Below are positions 53,419-62,258 of a DNA stretch of 64,000 nt, one piece after another (position 1 is the stretch's first letter; each line of letters opens with the position of its first letter). The position numbers and the translations under genes were made by a program. This stretch comes from Leptolinea tardivitalis (GTDB taxonomy: Bacteria > Chloroflexota > Anaerolineae > Anaerolineales > Anaerolineaceae), in NCBI RefSeq assembly GCF_001050275.1, contig NZ_BBYA01000001.1, positions 228,008 through 292,007 on the forward strand, given 5' to 3'. The notes under the pieces are model-generated. The model was not told the DNA's origin. It did not search any database and worked only from the letters and a program-made list of their open reading frames with translations.

Positions 53419-54117
53419 ATGCCTGGAACTGTATTGTTGATTGATGATGATAAGCTGATGCGCCGAAGTCTGGCGTTTAATTTACAGCAGGCTGGTTATG
53501 TGGTTTCCACGGCAGCCGATGCGGAAGCCGGGTTGGAAATCATTCGACAACATAGACCAGACCTGGTGATTCTGGATATTGGTCTACCAGGAATGGATGG
53601 TATGGACGCACTGAAAATCATCCGCGACCAGTTAGGTGTGCCGGTTATTCTGTTGACTGCCCGGCGCCGTGGCGTGGATGAAATATTAGGCTTGGAACTC
53701 GGAGCAGATGATTACATCACCAAGCCATTCGATTTTGAGGTTCTTCAGGCGCACATTAAAGCTGTGCTGCGGCGTACGTCGGGTATCAAGGATGCGCCTT
53801 CGGGTTTGACTGAGGTAAATTTGGGCGACCTGTATATCAACCCGGCCGCTCATCAGGTGAGCCTGAATGGGCAGGAGCTAAATCTTTCTCCCAAAGAATT
53901 CGATTTGTTGTACCTGCTAGCTTCTAATTCAGGCAAGGTTCTAACAACGAATGATATTTTGACACGTGTGTGGGGCGCCGAGTTTGAAGGTCAACCACAG
54001 GTTGTGTACGTGCATATCCGCTGGCTGAGGGAAAAACTGGGTGATACCAGTCTTGAATCACCACGGATACAAACGATTCGCGGTATCGGGTATAAATATT
54101 TGCCAAAGGCGATATGA
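53419..54117 (+). CDS. OmpR-family response regulator
   Basis: A 232-residue regulator with receiver (about 4-120; acidic IDDDK, phospho-acceptor Asp in LVILDIGLPG, Lys in ITKPFD) and a Trans_reg_C winged helix (about 135-228; LSPKEFDLLYLLA, VYVHIRWLREKLGD). ATG 53419 gives the normal receiver N-terminus; a TTG at 53383 would add 12 residues without benefit. It overlaps the histidine kinase start by ATGA-type coupling. Its likely sites are the 11-bp repeats ahead of the htrA gene, 1.4 kb downstream. Confidence 0.93.
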   Translation: MPGTVLLIDDDKLMRRSLAFNLQQAGYVVSTAADAEAGLEIIRQHRPDLVILDIGLPGMDGMDALKIIRDQLGVPVILLTARRRGVDEILGLELGADDYITKPFDFEVLQAHIKAVLRRTSGIKDAPSGLTEVNLGDLYINPAAHQVSLNGQELNLSPKEFDLLYLLASNSGKVLTTNDILTRVWGAEFEGQPQVVYVHIRWLREKLGDTSLESPRIQTIRGIGYKYLPKAI

Positions 54118-55523
54118 ATTTTCATTCCCTGCGTTTTCGATTGATTCTTAATAATCTGTTACCTTTCCTGTTGATCATGCCCATCGTGGGTCTGCTCATG
54201 GTGTATTTACTGGAAACGCAGGGTATCGTTGCCAGTGTCTCACGCGATTTGAACCAACAAGCCCTTTTGGTTGCCGATACAGCCAGTATGCAATCCAGCA
54301 TCTGGGTAGATAGAAATTCTGCTCAGGCATTTCTCGTGAGAATCAGCCCGAGATTAAGCGCCCGGGTAATGCTATTGGATTCTGGCGGGCGTATGCTCGT
54401 TTCCAGCAACCCGGCAGACGAAGGATTGATCGGCAAGATCCTGTATTCCGGTCAGTATTCGTCACAATCTGGAACGGAAAATAAACAGACCAATCTGCCA
54501 TCTCAATTCAGCGAAGTAGTCGTTCCGGTTGTTCGGTCAGATGGCCTTTTGCTTGGATATGTTCGCATGGATAACCCGTTAACGAACATTTACCAACGTT
54601 CTTTACAATTACGGCAGATCACCCTCTGGGTGGTTGGACTTGGTTTGATTCTTGGAATCGGTATGGGATGGCTGCTTTCGCGTGACCTGGCTCAACAATT
54701 ACAGGCAGCCACCAAAGCGGTTACCAGTCTGGCTACCGGGCAAACATTAACCCTTCTGGATGATAAAAAGAAACCGAAAGAGATCAGTCAACTTTATCAG
54801 GCCTTTAATACTCTGGTTACACGTCTGAGAAACCTGGAAGATAACCGTAAACGGCTTTTGGCTAACCTGGTGCATGAAATTGGACGTCCACTAGGCTCTA
54901 TACAATCTGCGGTCCAGGCTCTGAAAGGCGGGGCTGACAGCGACAGCGAGTTGAGGGCTGATCTTCTGGATGGCATGGCAGGAGAAATTCACCGGTTGGA
55001 CCATCTGGTGGGTGAACTTGCCAACCTGCATAACGAACTGGCCGGTACTCTCCTGTTAAACCGTGCACCGGTAGAAGCTGGGGTTTGGTTGCAGAAAATT
55101 ATTGAGACATACCACCAGCAGGCTATTGATAAAGGAATAACATGGGAGTGCCAGATACAATCCGATCTGCCTGTACTCAATCTGGATGCAGACCAATTGA
55201 CTCTTGCCGTTCAAAATTTAATCAGTAATGCCATCCGGTATACACCATCAGGCGGGAAGATAACCATTACATCCAAAATCGCCAGTAAGAAATTTGTTAT
55301 TGATGTAAAGGATACCGGTCCAGGCATCCCACAGGAAGAACAAAAAAAGATTTTCGAACCTTTTACACGGGGAAGTACTGCACGGCGTTTTTCTCAGGGA
55401 ATGGGGCTCGGTTTGACGATTGCGAAAGACCTGGTGGAAGCACATGGGGGACAAATTGTTTTGACCAGTGAACCGGGATCTGGAAGTCTGTTCCGAATCA
55501 TCATACCGGTTCAAGGAACTTAA
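54114..55523 (+). CDS. membrane sensor histidine kinase
   Basis: A 469-residue kinase, partner of the preceding regulator (4-base overlap). TM1 lies at about 14-36, an extracellular sensor region of 130 residues at about 37-170, TM2 at about 172-190, HAMP at about 190-245, HisKA with NLVHEIGRPLGS (phospho-His near 265) and HATPase with LISNAIRYTPS, DTGPGIPQ and GMGLGLTIAKDL. The H-box reads HEIGRPL, where most have HELRTPL. With htrA next door, an envelope-stress signal like that of CssS is a fair guess, but the sensor region gives no direct clue. Confidence 0.93.
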   Translation: MNFHSLRFRLILNNLLPFLLIMPIVGLLMVYLLETQGIVASVSRDLNQQALLVADTASMQSSIWVDRNSAQAFLVRISPRLSARVMLLDSGGRMLVSSNPADEGLIGKILYSGQYSSQSGTENKQTNLPSQFSEVVVPVVRSDGLLLGYVRMDNPLTNIYQRSLQLRQITLWVVGLGLILGIGMGWLLSRDLAQQLQAATKAVTSLATGQTLTLLDDKKKPKEISQLYQAFNTLVTRLRNLEDNRKRLLANLVHEIGRPLGSIQSAVQALKGGADSDSELRADLLDGMAGEIHRLDHLVGELANLHNELAGTLLLNRAPVEAGVWLQKIIETYHQQAIDKGITWECQIQSDLPVLNLDADQLTLAVQNLISNAIRYTPSGGKITITSKIASKKFVIDVKDTGPGIPQEEQKKIFEPFTRGSTARRFSQGMGLGLTIAKDLVEAHGGQIVLTSEPGSGSLFRIIIPVQGT

Positions 55524-55559
55524 GGTTCTCTTAAGCCTTTCTTCAGGATTTCATAAGGA
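55516..55559 (+). promoter_or_regulatory. four 11-bp direct repeats (candidate response-regulator site)
   Basis: Four units in perfect 11-base register: GAACTTAAGGT, TCTCTTAAGCC, TTTCTTCAGGA, TTTCATAAGGA (consensus near TTTCTTAAGGA). Helical-turn spacing is the hallmark of OmpR/PhoB-type binding. A TATTAT at 55584-55589 is a plausible -10 for htrA, with no good -35, as expected for an activated promoter. Confidence 0.6.
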
Positions 55560-55623
55560 TTTTTCACTTCACTTCAGGTATCTTATTATTTGAAGAGAAC
55601 TAAAAACGGAGGTTGTATTAAGA

Positions 55624-57309
55624 ATGAAACGTTTATCTATAGTCGCAAGCAGTTTAGTGATATTTACACTTCTTATTTCGGCATGCAGTTTTACTATGCC
55701 AACAATTACAAAAACGAAACCGGCTCCGGCTGGAAGGTCGGCTCCAGCCAGTTCTGAGCCAAAGTCATCTGCTCCGACAGCCACTCTGGCTCCAGAGACG
55801 TCTTCCACGGCAGTCTCGAATGATCTATCAGGGTTGGATGCGTATGAATCCACACTCACAAGTGTATATGAACGTGTGAACCCATCTGTCGTAAGTATTG
55901 AGATGACGGCCAAGGTTAAATCCAGTATTCCTCAATTAGATTTACCCGATAATTTTCCGGATATCCCGCAGTTTTCTTTTCCTGATAATAATGGTTCTGA
56001 GGAGAAATTACAGCAGGGCATTGGTTCTGGATTTGTCTGGGATAAAGAAGGTCATATTGTGACCAACAACCACGTGGTGGATAATGCTGAAAGCATTACT
56101 GTCACCTTTGAAGATGGAACCAGCTTACCCGGCAAGGTTTTAGGGACCGATCGAAACAGCGATCTGGCGGTTGTTCAGGTGGATAAATCCAAAGTTGATC
56201 TGAAGCCTGTAGAACTGGCCGATTCAAACAAATTAAAGGTTGGCAATCTGGTCATGGCCATCGGTAATCCATTCGGTCTGGAAGGCAGTTTCAGTGTAGG
56301 TGTGGTTTCTGCTCTGGGTCGTTCATTACCTGTGGATGAAGCCTCAACAACCGGAACTACCGGCAGTTATTCCATCCCTGATGTCATCCAGACTGATGCC
56401 CCGATTAATCCGGGCAACTCGGGTGGTGTGCTGGTCAATTCACGCGGTCAGGTCGTCGGAGTGACAACCGCTATAGAATCCCCTGTGCGTGCCAATGCGG
56501 GTATAGGTTTTGCTGTACCCTCCGCAATCATCCAGAAGGTTGTCCCTGCGCTTATCCAGGATGGAAAATACACGTACACCTACCTGGGTCTGGCTGGCGG
56601 AACACTGACATCTGATCTGGCTGTTGCCATGGGATTGAAGGAAACGCAGCGCGGCATCCTGGTCAATTCAATCAACCCTAATACTCCTGCGGATAAGGCT
56701 GGATTGAGAGGTTCCGACAAGGAAACACAAATCCAGGGTCAAAAAGTCAAGGTAGGTGGTGATGTCATTACACGGATTGATGGTCAGGAATTGAAGAAAT
56801 TCGAAGATTTAGTCAGTTACCTGGCCCGATCGACAGTAGTAGGTCAGGTAGTGACCCTGGATATTATCCGCGATGGCAAAGAGCAGTCTGTCAAAGTCAC
56901 GCTGGAAGCCCGGCCAACCGCTGAAAAAACTGCTGTTCCCGAGGAATCTTCCATTAAGGGCAACGCCTGGCTGGGTGTATCTCTTTACACTGTTTCACCT
57001 GACGTTGTGAAAGCCATGAACTTAAGTGAAAGTACAAAAGGTGCCCTGATTCAATCCATCGAGAAAGACAGCCCGGCCGATAAAGCCGGTCTCCACGGCG
57101 GAGATAAACCCGTAACAATTGATAATGAACAAATCATGGTCGGCGGCGACATCATTACCGCCATAAATGGTGACGCCGTCGAAAATGTTCAAGATGTTCG
57201 CAGTAAAATCCTGCGGGCCAGCCCGGGTGATGAGGTCAAATTGACCATCCTTCGGGATGGGTCGGAAAAGGAAATTACCGTTAAGTTGGAAGAACGACCG
57301 GCCCAATAA
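55624..57309 (+). CDS. HtrA/DegP-like serine protease lipoprotein with two PDZ domains
   Basis: A 561-residue quality-control protease at the outer face of the membrane. The signal peptide ends in lipobox LISAC (Cys21), and a Ser/Pro/Ala linker follows (22-65). The trypsin-like domain has His150 (VTNNHVVD), Asp180 (RNSDLAVV) and Ser266 (GNSGG). PDZ1 spans about 310-435 and PDZ2 about 450-555, both with GxxLGV-like or YLGLAGG loops and VGGDVITRIDG / VGGDIITAING. SD GGAGG precedes the ATG. Direct repeats upstream suggest activation by the adjacent two-component system. Confidence 0.95.
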   Translation: MKRLSIVASSLVIFTLLISACSFTMPTITKTKPAPAGRSAPASSEPKSSAPTATLAPETSSTAVSNDLSGLDAYESTLTSVYERVNPSVVSIEMTAKVKSSIPQLDLPDNFPDIPQFSFPDNNGSEEKLQQGIGSGFVWDKEGHIVTNNHVVDNAESITVTFEDGTSLPGKVLGTDRNSDLAVVQVDKSKVDLKPVELADSNKLKVGNLVMAIGNPFGLEGSFSVGVVSALGRSLPVDEASTTGTTGSYSIPDVIQTDAPINPGNSGGVLVNSRGQVVGVTTAIESPVRANAGIGFAVPSAIIQKVVPALIQDGKYTYTYLGLAGGTLTSDLAVAMGLKETQRGILVNSINPNTPADKAGLRGSDKETQIQGQKVKVGGDVITRIDGQELKKFEDLVSYLARSTVVGQVVTLDIIRDGKEQSVKVTLEARPTAEKTAVPEESSIKGNAWLGVSLYTVSPDVVKAMNLSESTKGALIQSIEKDSPADKAGLHGGDKPVTIDNEQIMVGGDIITAINGDAVENVQDVRSKILRASPGDEVKLTILRDGSEKEITVKLEERPAQ

Positions 57310-57327
57310 CATTGTGGTTGCACTATC

Positions 57328-57364
57328 AGAGAACGCCCCGGATCCCTCCCGGGGTGTTCTCTTT
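57328..57364 (+). terminator. intrinsic terminator after htrA
   Basis: A 14-bp stem AGAGAACGCCCCGG (57328-57341) / CCGGGGTGTTCTCT (57349-57362) with one G-T wobble. A short TTTAAT tail follows, overlapping the end of the convergent gene. Confidence 0.7.
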
Positions 57365-58865
57365 AATGATCAAATATCCATAATTGACGGGAGTACCGGG
57401 TGAAATGGTAATCGAGGGGAATTAATTTGTATCCGCTGGATTCTAAAATATTTTGTTGATCCATCGATAAGAGAAGTGGGGTGATTACAAAAATTTTTCC
57501 TTTCCAGACAGTGGATTCTTGCACGGTCTGCCAATCTGCCTGCCAGACGGAAGGAACGATGGATGAATCCTTGATCACTTCATCAAAGAAAAAATTGTAA
57601 TACCCGGCTTCATAGGGGTTAATCACCAGAACCATGCTGCCAGGTAACCAGTGAGTGTGGATATATGCAGAAATTCCATCTGCGTTGCCTTTGGTACCGC
57701 TGTAATACGTTACCAGGGCGGGCAGATCAATAAGCAGGATCAAACATACCAGTATGGCTGGGATCATCCGTTTTTGTGGCGTGAACAACATGGATGTAGA
57801 GGAGAACCGGTCTTGCAGCCAATGATTCAGACTGGATAACCCTATTCCGGCTGTCATCAACAAAACGGGAAGAAATGGAAGCCATTGACGAGGCATAAAG
57901 AAGTATTGTTTGAACACATCCAAGGCCATAATTACCGCCATCTGAAGAATGACGCTGACCATCAACCATATGCCAGAGGAACGTGGTTTCTTCAGTAAGA
58001 CGATTAGCCCTCCAATTTGCAGCAGGCAGCATGTCAGACCCCACACCCAGCTCCATTCCAGACTGTTTGAGTAAAAAGGCAGCCAGCCTAAACCTGTGAA
58101 AACAGTCTGCCAGAAAGAAATGCCGGTTTCTAAGAATGGATTCGCAAATGTCACCCGGCCGCTGAACAGGAAGAAACCAATGGCAAAAGATAGCAAAATT
58201 ACGGTGGCACTCCATAACAGATGACGGAAAATCATCTGACGGTTTGGTCGGATTTCGTCAGAAAACAGAAACCACACCAGACCGTTGACCAGGACCAACA
58301 GCACATACATGTGAAAGAAAACACCAATGACGGTGGTGATCGTAAAAATTGACCACATGCGGGCGGTCGGGTTTTTCATAGCCCGATACAATGTATATGT
58401 TGACAGGACATAAAAGAGGGTCAGAGAAGAATAAAAACGGAGTTCTTGAGAATACTGGATATGGAACGGGGAAATTGCCAGAAGAAATACGGCATAAAGG
58501 GCTGTCTTCTGATCTGTGAGTTCTTTGAAAAAGAAGTAACAGACCGGCAGAGTAAGCGTTCCCCAGATGACCGATGGGAATCGCAGAATGGCGTTAGACG
58601 TCCCGATGCGGCTGGCCAGCCAGGTGAACACGTAATCCAGCGGCATAGCCATCACATGTGATTGAACAATGGGAACGATATCTGCCAGATTGCGAGCTTT
58701 GGTCACCCCGAACACACCCACTTCGTCATACCAGAGAATGTCATTGCCGAGTTGAAAAAGACGCAGCAAAAATCCGAGCAATATGACGGCCAGAAGTAAT
58801 TTATACTTTCTGATGAAGCAGAATACCGGATGGGTTTTAGACGTGTCCATTTGGGAAGAACGCAT
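57363..58865 (-). CDS. GT-C family glycosyltransferase (PMT/ArnT-like, GT39/83)
   Basis: A 500-residue polytopic membrane protein with about 11-12 helices. The first outer loop carries the GT-C acidic motif in ILWYDEVGVFG, as in dolichyl- or polyprenyl-phosphate-sugar transferases; a long outer C-terminal domain follows the last helix. It would move a sugar from a lipid carrier to a protein or glycan at the outer face. ATG 58865 is chosen; the frame is open to 58997 but that would overlap the divergent gene. Substrate sugar and acceptor are unknown. Confidence 0.82.
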   Translation of the reverse strand: MRSSQMDTSKTHPVFCFIRKYKLLLAVILLGFLLRLFQLGNDILWYDEVGVFGVTKARNLADIVPIVQSHVMAMPLDYVFTWLASRIGTSNAILRFPSVIWGTLTLPVCYFFFKELTDQKTALYAVFLLAISPFHIQYSQELRFYSSLTLFYVLSTYTLYRAMKNPTARMWSIFTITTVIGVFFHMYVLLVLVNGLVWFLFSDEIRPNRQMIFRHLLWSATVILLSFAIGFFLFSGRVTFANPFLETGISFWQTVFTGLGWLPFYSNSLEWSWVWGLTCCLLQIGGLIVLLKKPRSSGIWLMVSVILQMAVIMALDVFKQYFFMPRQWLPFLPVLLMTAGIGLSSLNHWLQDRFSSTSMLFTPQKRMIPAILVCLILLIDLPALVTYYSGTKGNADGISAYIHTHWLPGSMVLVINPYEAGYYNFFFDEVIKDSSIVPSVWQADWQTVQESTVWKGKIFVITPLLLSMDQQNILESSGYKLIPLDYHFTRYSRQLWIFDH

Positions 58866-58959
58866 TTTCTTGGATGAGATTGATACAATTCTACCTGTGA
58901 AATACCCTGGTCTGTTAAAAGCCGATAGGCAAAACATCGGGCTTTGATAAAGAGGACAA

Positions 58960-60081
58960 TTGGAAAAGCCGTTGCCAAATAGGAAAATTCGTTCCATCTT
59001 TCGTCCATGGATGGTAGTTCTGGTTCTGGCGGGTTTGTACAGCCTGTCTGTGCTGGCCAGGAATGATTGGAATCCGATGACCTTTGTGGTTATTGGTAAA
59101 CAATTTGATCCTTCACACGGAATAACAACAATGGGGTATGACGGCCAGTTCGCTTACCAGATAGCTGTCAACCCGGCCGGGGCGGCTCCATATCTGGATA
59201 TTCCGGCTTACCGGTACCAGCGGATCGGGTATCCCATACTATCCCGCTGGCTCAGCCTGGGTAATCCTGGAGTTATCCCGTGGATGATGATCTTCATCAA
59301 TATGACCAGTTTGACCCTCGGGACGCTGGCAACCGAATGGCTGTTGACGGAACACAACCACAACCGCTGGTTTGCCCTGGTATACGGTCTGTTTGCCGGA
59401 CAGTTGTTATCACTGCGCCTTGACTTGACTGAACCGATGGCTTTCATGCTGGTGCAGTGGGGTGTGCTTTTCTTTGATCGGAAACGTTTGGGTTGGAGTG
59501 GATTTTTCTTCGCCCTGGCCGGTCTGACCCGTGAACTGACCCTGCTTTTCCCGGCCGCCTGCACCTTATCTTTGTTGTTTCATAATAAAAAATGGAAAGG
59601 CGCCGGTTGGGGACTGGCTGTATTGGCTCCATTTGCAGCCTGGCAGATTTTCCTCTTCAACTGGCTGGGAAACTGGGGTGTTAATTCCGGTGGCGAGCGG
59701 GCCAGTTCATTTGAATGGATCCCTTTTCATGGCTGGTGGGGATATCACACACCAGAGACGCAGATTTTTTTCCTATTCTCCATCTTTGTGCTGTTGGTGG
59801 CATTGATACCGGCCACAGTGGGTATTATTACCGCTATAAAAAATCTATGGCAAAGACAATGCACTGCAGGGGTTTGGATCTTATTGGCAAACAGCCTGAT
59901 CTTTCCCTTTTTGCCCACGTCCAATGTGCTTAATCCGCCCGGTCTGGTGCGTATGGTGATTGGCCTGGTGGCTGCAGTTTTGGATTATGGCGCGTTGGAA
60001 GGATCACTAAATGCCCTGCGATTCAGTCTTTTGTGGTTATTCCTGCTGGCTTTTGGAGAAGGATTGGTGGCCATCTATTGA
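58960..60081 (+). CDS. polytopic membrane protein, GT-C-like (cell-surface glycopolymer formation type)
   Basis: A 373-residue protein with about nine membrane helices. The first outer loop holds GYDGQFAYQIAVNP, a motif seen in uncharacterised membrane glycosyltransferase-like families for surface glycopolymers; GLTRELTLLFP is also typical. Acidic residues in the loop suit lipid-linked sugar binding. The start is TTG 58960 with SD AGAGGA (six-base spacing); there is no ATG alternative that keeps the first helix. It is divergent from the other GT-C gene and probably serves the same surface glycan. Confidence 0.75.
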   Translation: MEKPLPNRKIRSIFRPWMVVLVLAGLYSLSVLARNDWNPMTFVVIGKQFDPSHGITTMGYDGQFAYQIAVNPAGAAPYLDIPAYRYQRIGYPILSRWLSLGNPGVIPWMMIFINMTSLTLGTLATEWLLTEHNHNRWFALVYGLFAGQLLSLRLDLTEPMAFMLVQWGVLFFDRKRLGWSGFFFALAGLTRELTLLFPAACTLSLLFHNKKWKGAGWGLAVLAPFAAWQIFLFNWLGNWGVNSGGERASSFEWIPFHGWWGYHTPETQIFFLFSIFVLLVALIPATVGIITAIKNLWQRQCTAGVWILLANSLIFPFLPTSNVLNPPGLVRMVIGLVAAVLDYGALEGSLNALRFSLLWLFLLAFGEGLVAIY

Positions 60082-60191
60082 AAGGTGAAATGCTGATTGT
60101 ATTTCAGTGAAGTCAGCCTATAAAATATTATTGATGGTGATAATGAAAGAACATGGGGGAAAACAACGCCGAATAGAATAAGGAGAAATCT

Positions 60192-60662
60192 ATGAGAAGG
60201 TTATTTTTCCTGATATTGCCTATGATAGCCTGTTCACTCTTCAGTCCAACAAATGACCTTGTTCAAAACGCCGTGCAAACAACACTAATGGCAGAAAACA
60301 ACCAGGTAAAGGCGGCAAATGCCACTCTTGAAGCAGAGAATGCTGGATTAAAAAGCACACAACAAACCGTATTGGGGATGATTCCGGTCACTGGCGGTGG
60401 TCCTGATGGTGTGGTTGAAATCCAACAGCCTTCCATCTATGCACCAAAGACGGATGGATTTTATCTCGTTGGGAGCGAGATCAGCCCGGGGCGATGGCGG
60501 ACTGAAAGTGGTCATAACGATTGTTACTGGGAAATAACGACAGTCAATGGAAATGTATTGGGGAATTATTATGGGTTGAGTGGAGGTGATTTAATTGTTC
60601 CCCCGAATGGGTATCAGATTGATTTTAAGAATTGCGGAACAATACGATTTATACAAAGATAA
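60192..60662 (+). CDS. small putative lipoprotein of unknown function
   Basis: A 156-residue exported protein. The signal peptide MRRLFFLILPMIAC ends at Cys14 with a weak lipobox (MIAC). A short helical, coiled-coil-like stretch follows (about 22-58; NNQVKAANATLEAENAGLK). Then comes a beta-rich domain (about 75-156; FYLVGSEISPGRWRTESG...CYWEITTVNGNVLGNYYG) with two Cys. The pattern G-x-DI-x-PG-x-W resembles small extracellular domains found across Actinobacteria and Chloroflexota. SD AAGGAG precedes the ATG. Base use is more AT-rich than upstream genes. Confidence 0.7.
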   Translation: MRRLFFLILPMIACSLFSPTNDLVQNAVQTTLMAENNQVKAANATLEAENAGLKSTQQTVLGMIPVTGGGPDGVVEIQQPSIYAPKTDGFYLVGSEISPGRWRTESGHNDCYWEITTVNGNVLGNYYGLSGGDLIVPPNGYQIDFKNCGTIRFIQR

Positions 60663-61097
60663 TTTATTCGAATGATTTGCAAAAACTAATTCAGAAAGAC
60701 CAACTTAAAAATACTATTTTCCCTGCGAGATTGATGTAAGAGAAAAAATTCGAGAGATCAGCCTGGGGGACGTCTAATATGGTTGGAAAATATAATTAAA
60801 GATTTTTCTTCTAAATTTCAGGAATAACGTCACCTGTTAATTGGATTTCTTGTACTATTTATCTTCCGTATAATTGTTTTAAAACCATTTTATAGGAATA
60901 GTAGTTGATTTCTGAGTAATTTCCTGACAATCAGTTGAGAAGGGGTGATGTAGTTTGTCCTAATTAACTTGCCTGTTTCTAAATAATGACATCCCAGGGG
61001 AGATGGATTCTGTTGATGATCCCGGCCATTCAGATGATTATTTAGAATTACGCAAGTGGGTAAAAGCAAGTGTGGCTTTATAGAAAGGGGATAAACT
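60663..61097. other. AT-rich intergenic stretch
   Basis: 435 bases without a convincing gene. A TATAAT lies at 60869-60874 with only a weak -35 (TTTCTT). A 26-codon frame, 61003-61083, runs up to just before the next gene but lacks proper SD spacing. No repeats, tRNA or clear terminator are seen. The AT content is visibly higher than in flanking core genes. Confidence 0.5.
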
Positions 61098-62180
61098 ATG
61101 GCGACATGTGCACTGTGTCAACGAAGTGGTTTTCTATTATCGATAGATCAAAACGAACTTTGTGCTTCCTGTTCGAGTGTTTTTAATAATAATTATGACT
61201 TACTACATAGTTACCGAAGACAACTTTCTTATTGTCGGCAGTCGAAAGATATTCTCGGTTTTATGTTGTCAAAATTTCTGGTTATGCAAAATTTGCATGA
61301 GATATTATCGGATAAGGATATAAGATCAAAGTGGGAAAAAATCATCAAAAGTGATCTTGATGCATATTTATCATTTCTCAAAAATCGTGGATATATCCAG
61401 AAAGCCAATCCATACGAAATATTGGAAAAAGAACTATCGGATGCCGAAATGAAAAGCATGCTCGAACAGGTCAATCAACAGCCGGGGGAGAATAAGCTGG
61501 AATCAGCGAGGAAGATCCTGCATTATTTTCCGGATATTCTTAACACGTTTAAAAATAAGGAATACTACGTTTGCTCTGATCGTGGAAAAGCATTGGCCGA
61601 ATTTCATTTAATATCTCAGAAAAGTTGGAATTATGAGACGGCAAAAGTGATCTTCTTTTTGGTTTCAAAACGAGCATTTTTATTGGCATTGCAGCTTATG
61701 GTAAATCATGCGGTCTCTCAAATAGAAACCCATGAAAGCGATATGGATTGGAAAGAATATGATCCAGAAGTAGATACATCAATCATGAATATCATTTATC
61801 AAAGGGATTTATCGAAGTATTCCTTGACCAAAGAAGATGAAGCTTTGTCCAGAGATTTCACCGCTTATTCGATGATTTTCAAAGACGAAGCCTTTGAAGA
61901 TACTATTATTGGCCCTGATATTTCTTTGAATGAGAATTTCTACAGGTCTGTAACAGATACAATTTCCTTTTGCAGGGCTCAATATGAAATGCATCGGATA
62001 CGTTCAATCAAAAAATATGTGAGGAGTATTCAAGTAGAAACAGCCAATGATAATTATGTGTGTCCTGCCTGCAAAGCGGCGGCAGAAAAGCTGTACACCA
62101 TTAATTCAATTCCTGATATCCCCATAACAGAATGTACATCCGAAGTGGGTTGTCGATGCAATATTCATGCATTAGTTTGA
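61098..62180 (+). CDS. unknown protein with N- and C-terminal cysteine motifs
   Basis: A 360-residue, mostly helical protein I cannot name. The N-terminus has CALC ... CASC (residues 4-25), a likely zinc finger. The middle (about 30-300) is helical, with a segment YFPDILNTFKNKEYYVCSDRGKALAEFHL that looks like a small winged or SAP-like unit. The C-terminus has CPACKAAAEKLY ... TECTSEVGCRC (about 318-354), a second candidate zinc site. I have a memory of similar C-terminal motifs in phage-related or uncharacterised proteins, but not firm enough to use. Codon use is AT-rich. SD AAAGGGG precedes the ATG. It is an island gene, perhaps transferred. Confidence 0.7.
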   Translation: MATCALCQRSGFLLSIDQNELCASCSSVFNNNYDLLHSYRRQLSYCRQSKDILGFMLSKFLVMQNLHEILSDKDIRSKWEKIIKSDLDAYLSFLKNRGYIQKANPYEILEKELSDAEMKSMLEQVNQQPGENKLESARKILHYFPDILNTFKNKEYYVCSDRGKALAEFHLISQKSWNYETAKVIFFLVSKRAFLLALQLMVNHAVSQIETHESDMDWKEYDPEVDTSIMNIIYQRDLSKYSLTKEDEALSRDFTAYSMIFKDEAFEDTIIGPDISLNENFYRSVTDTISFCRAQYEMHRIRSIKKYVRSIQVETANDNYVCPACKAAAEKLYTINSIPDIPITECTSEVGCRCNIHALV

Positions 62181-62258
62181 TCTTTGGAATATTGATTTAA
62201 AATTCTGATTCTGGTTGAGTACCTTAAAAAAACTAAATAAGATCAGGATTAAGAAATT

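Noticed and set aside
55527..55559. PhoB (Pho) box identity for the 11-bp repeats
   Set aside because: The spacing fits, but the sequence does not match CTGTCAT or the Gram-positive TTAACA units, and no phosphate genes are near.
61003..61083. 26-codon open frame (MDSVDDPGHSDD...)
   Set aside because: The purine-rich SD-like bases touch the ATG directly, there is no family likeness, and the region is AT-rich non-coding in character. It may be a gene remnant but cannot be supported.
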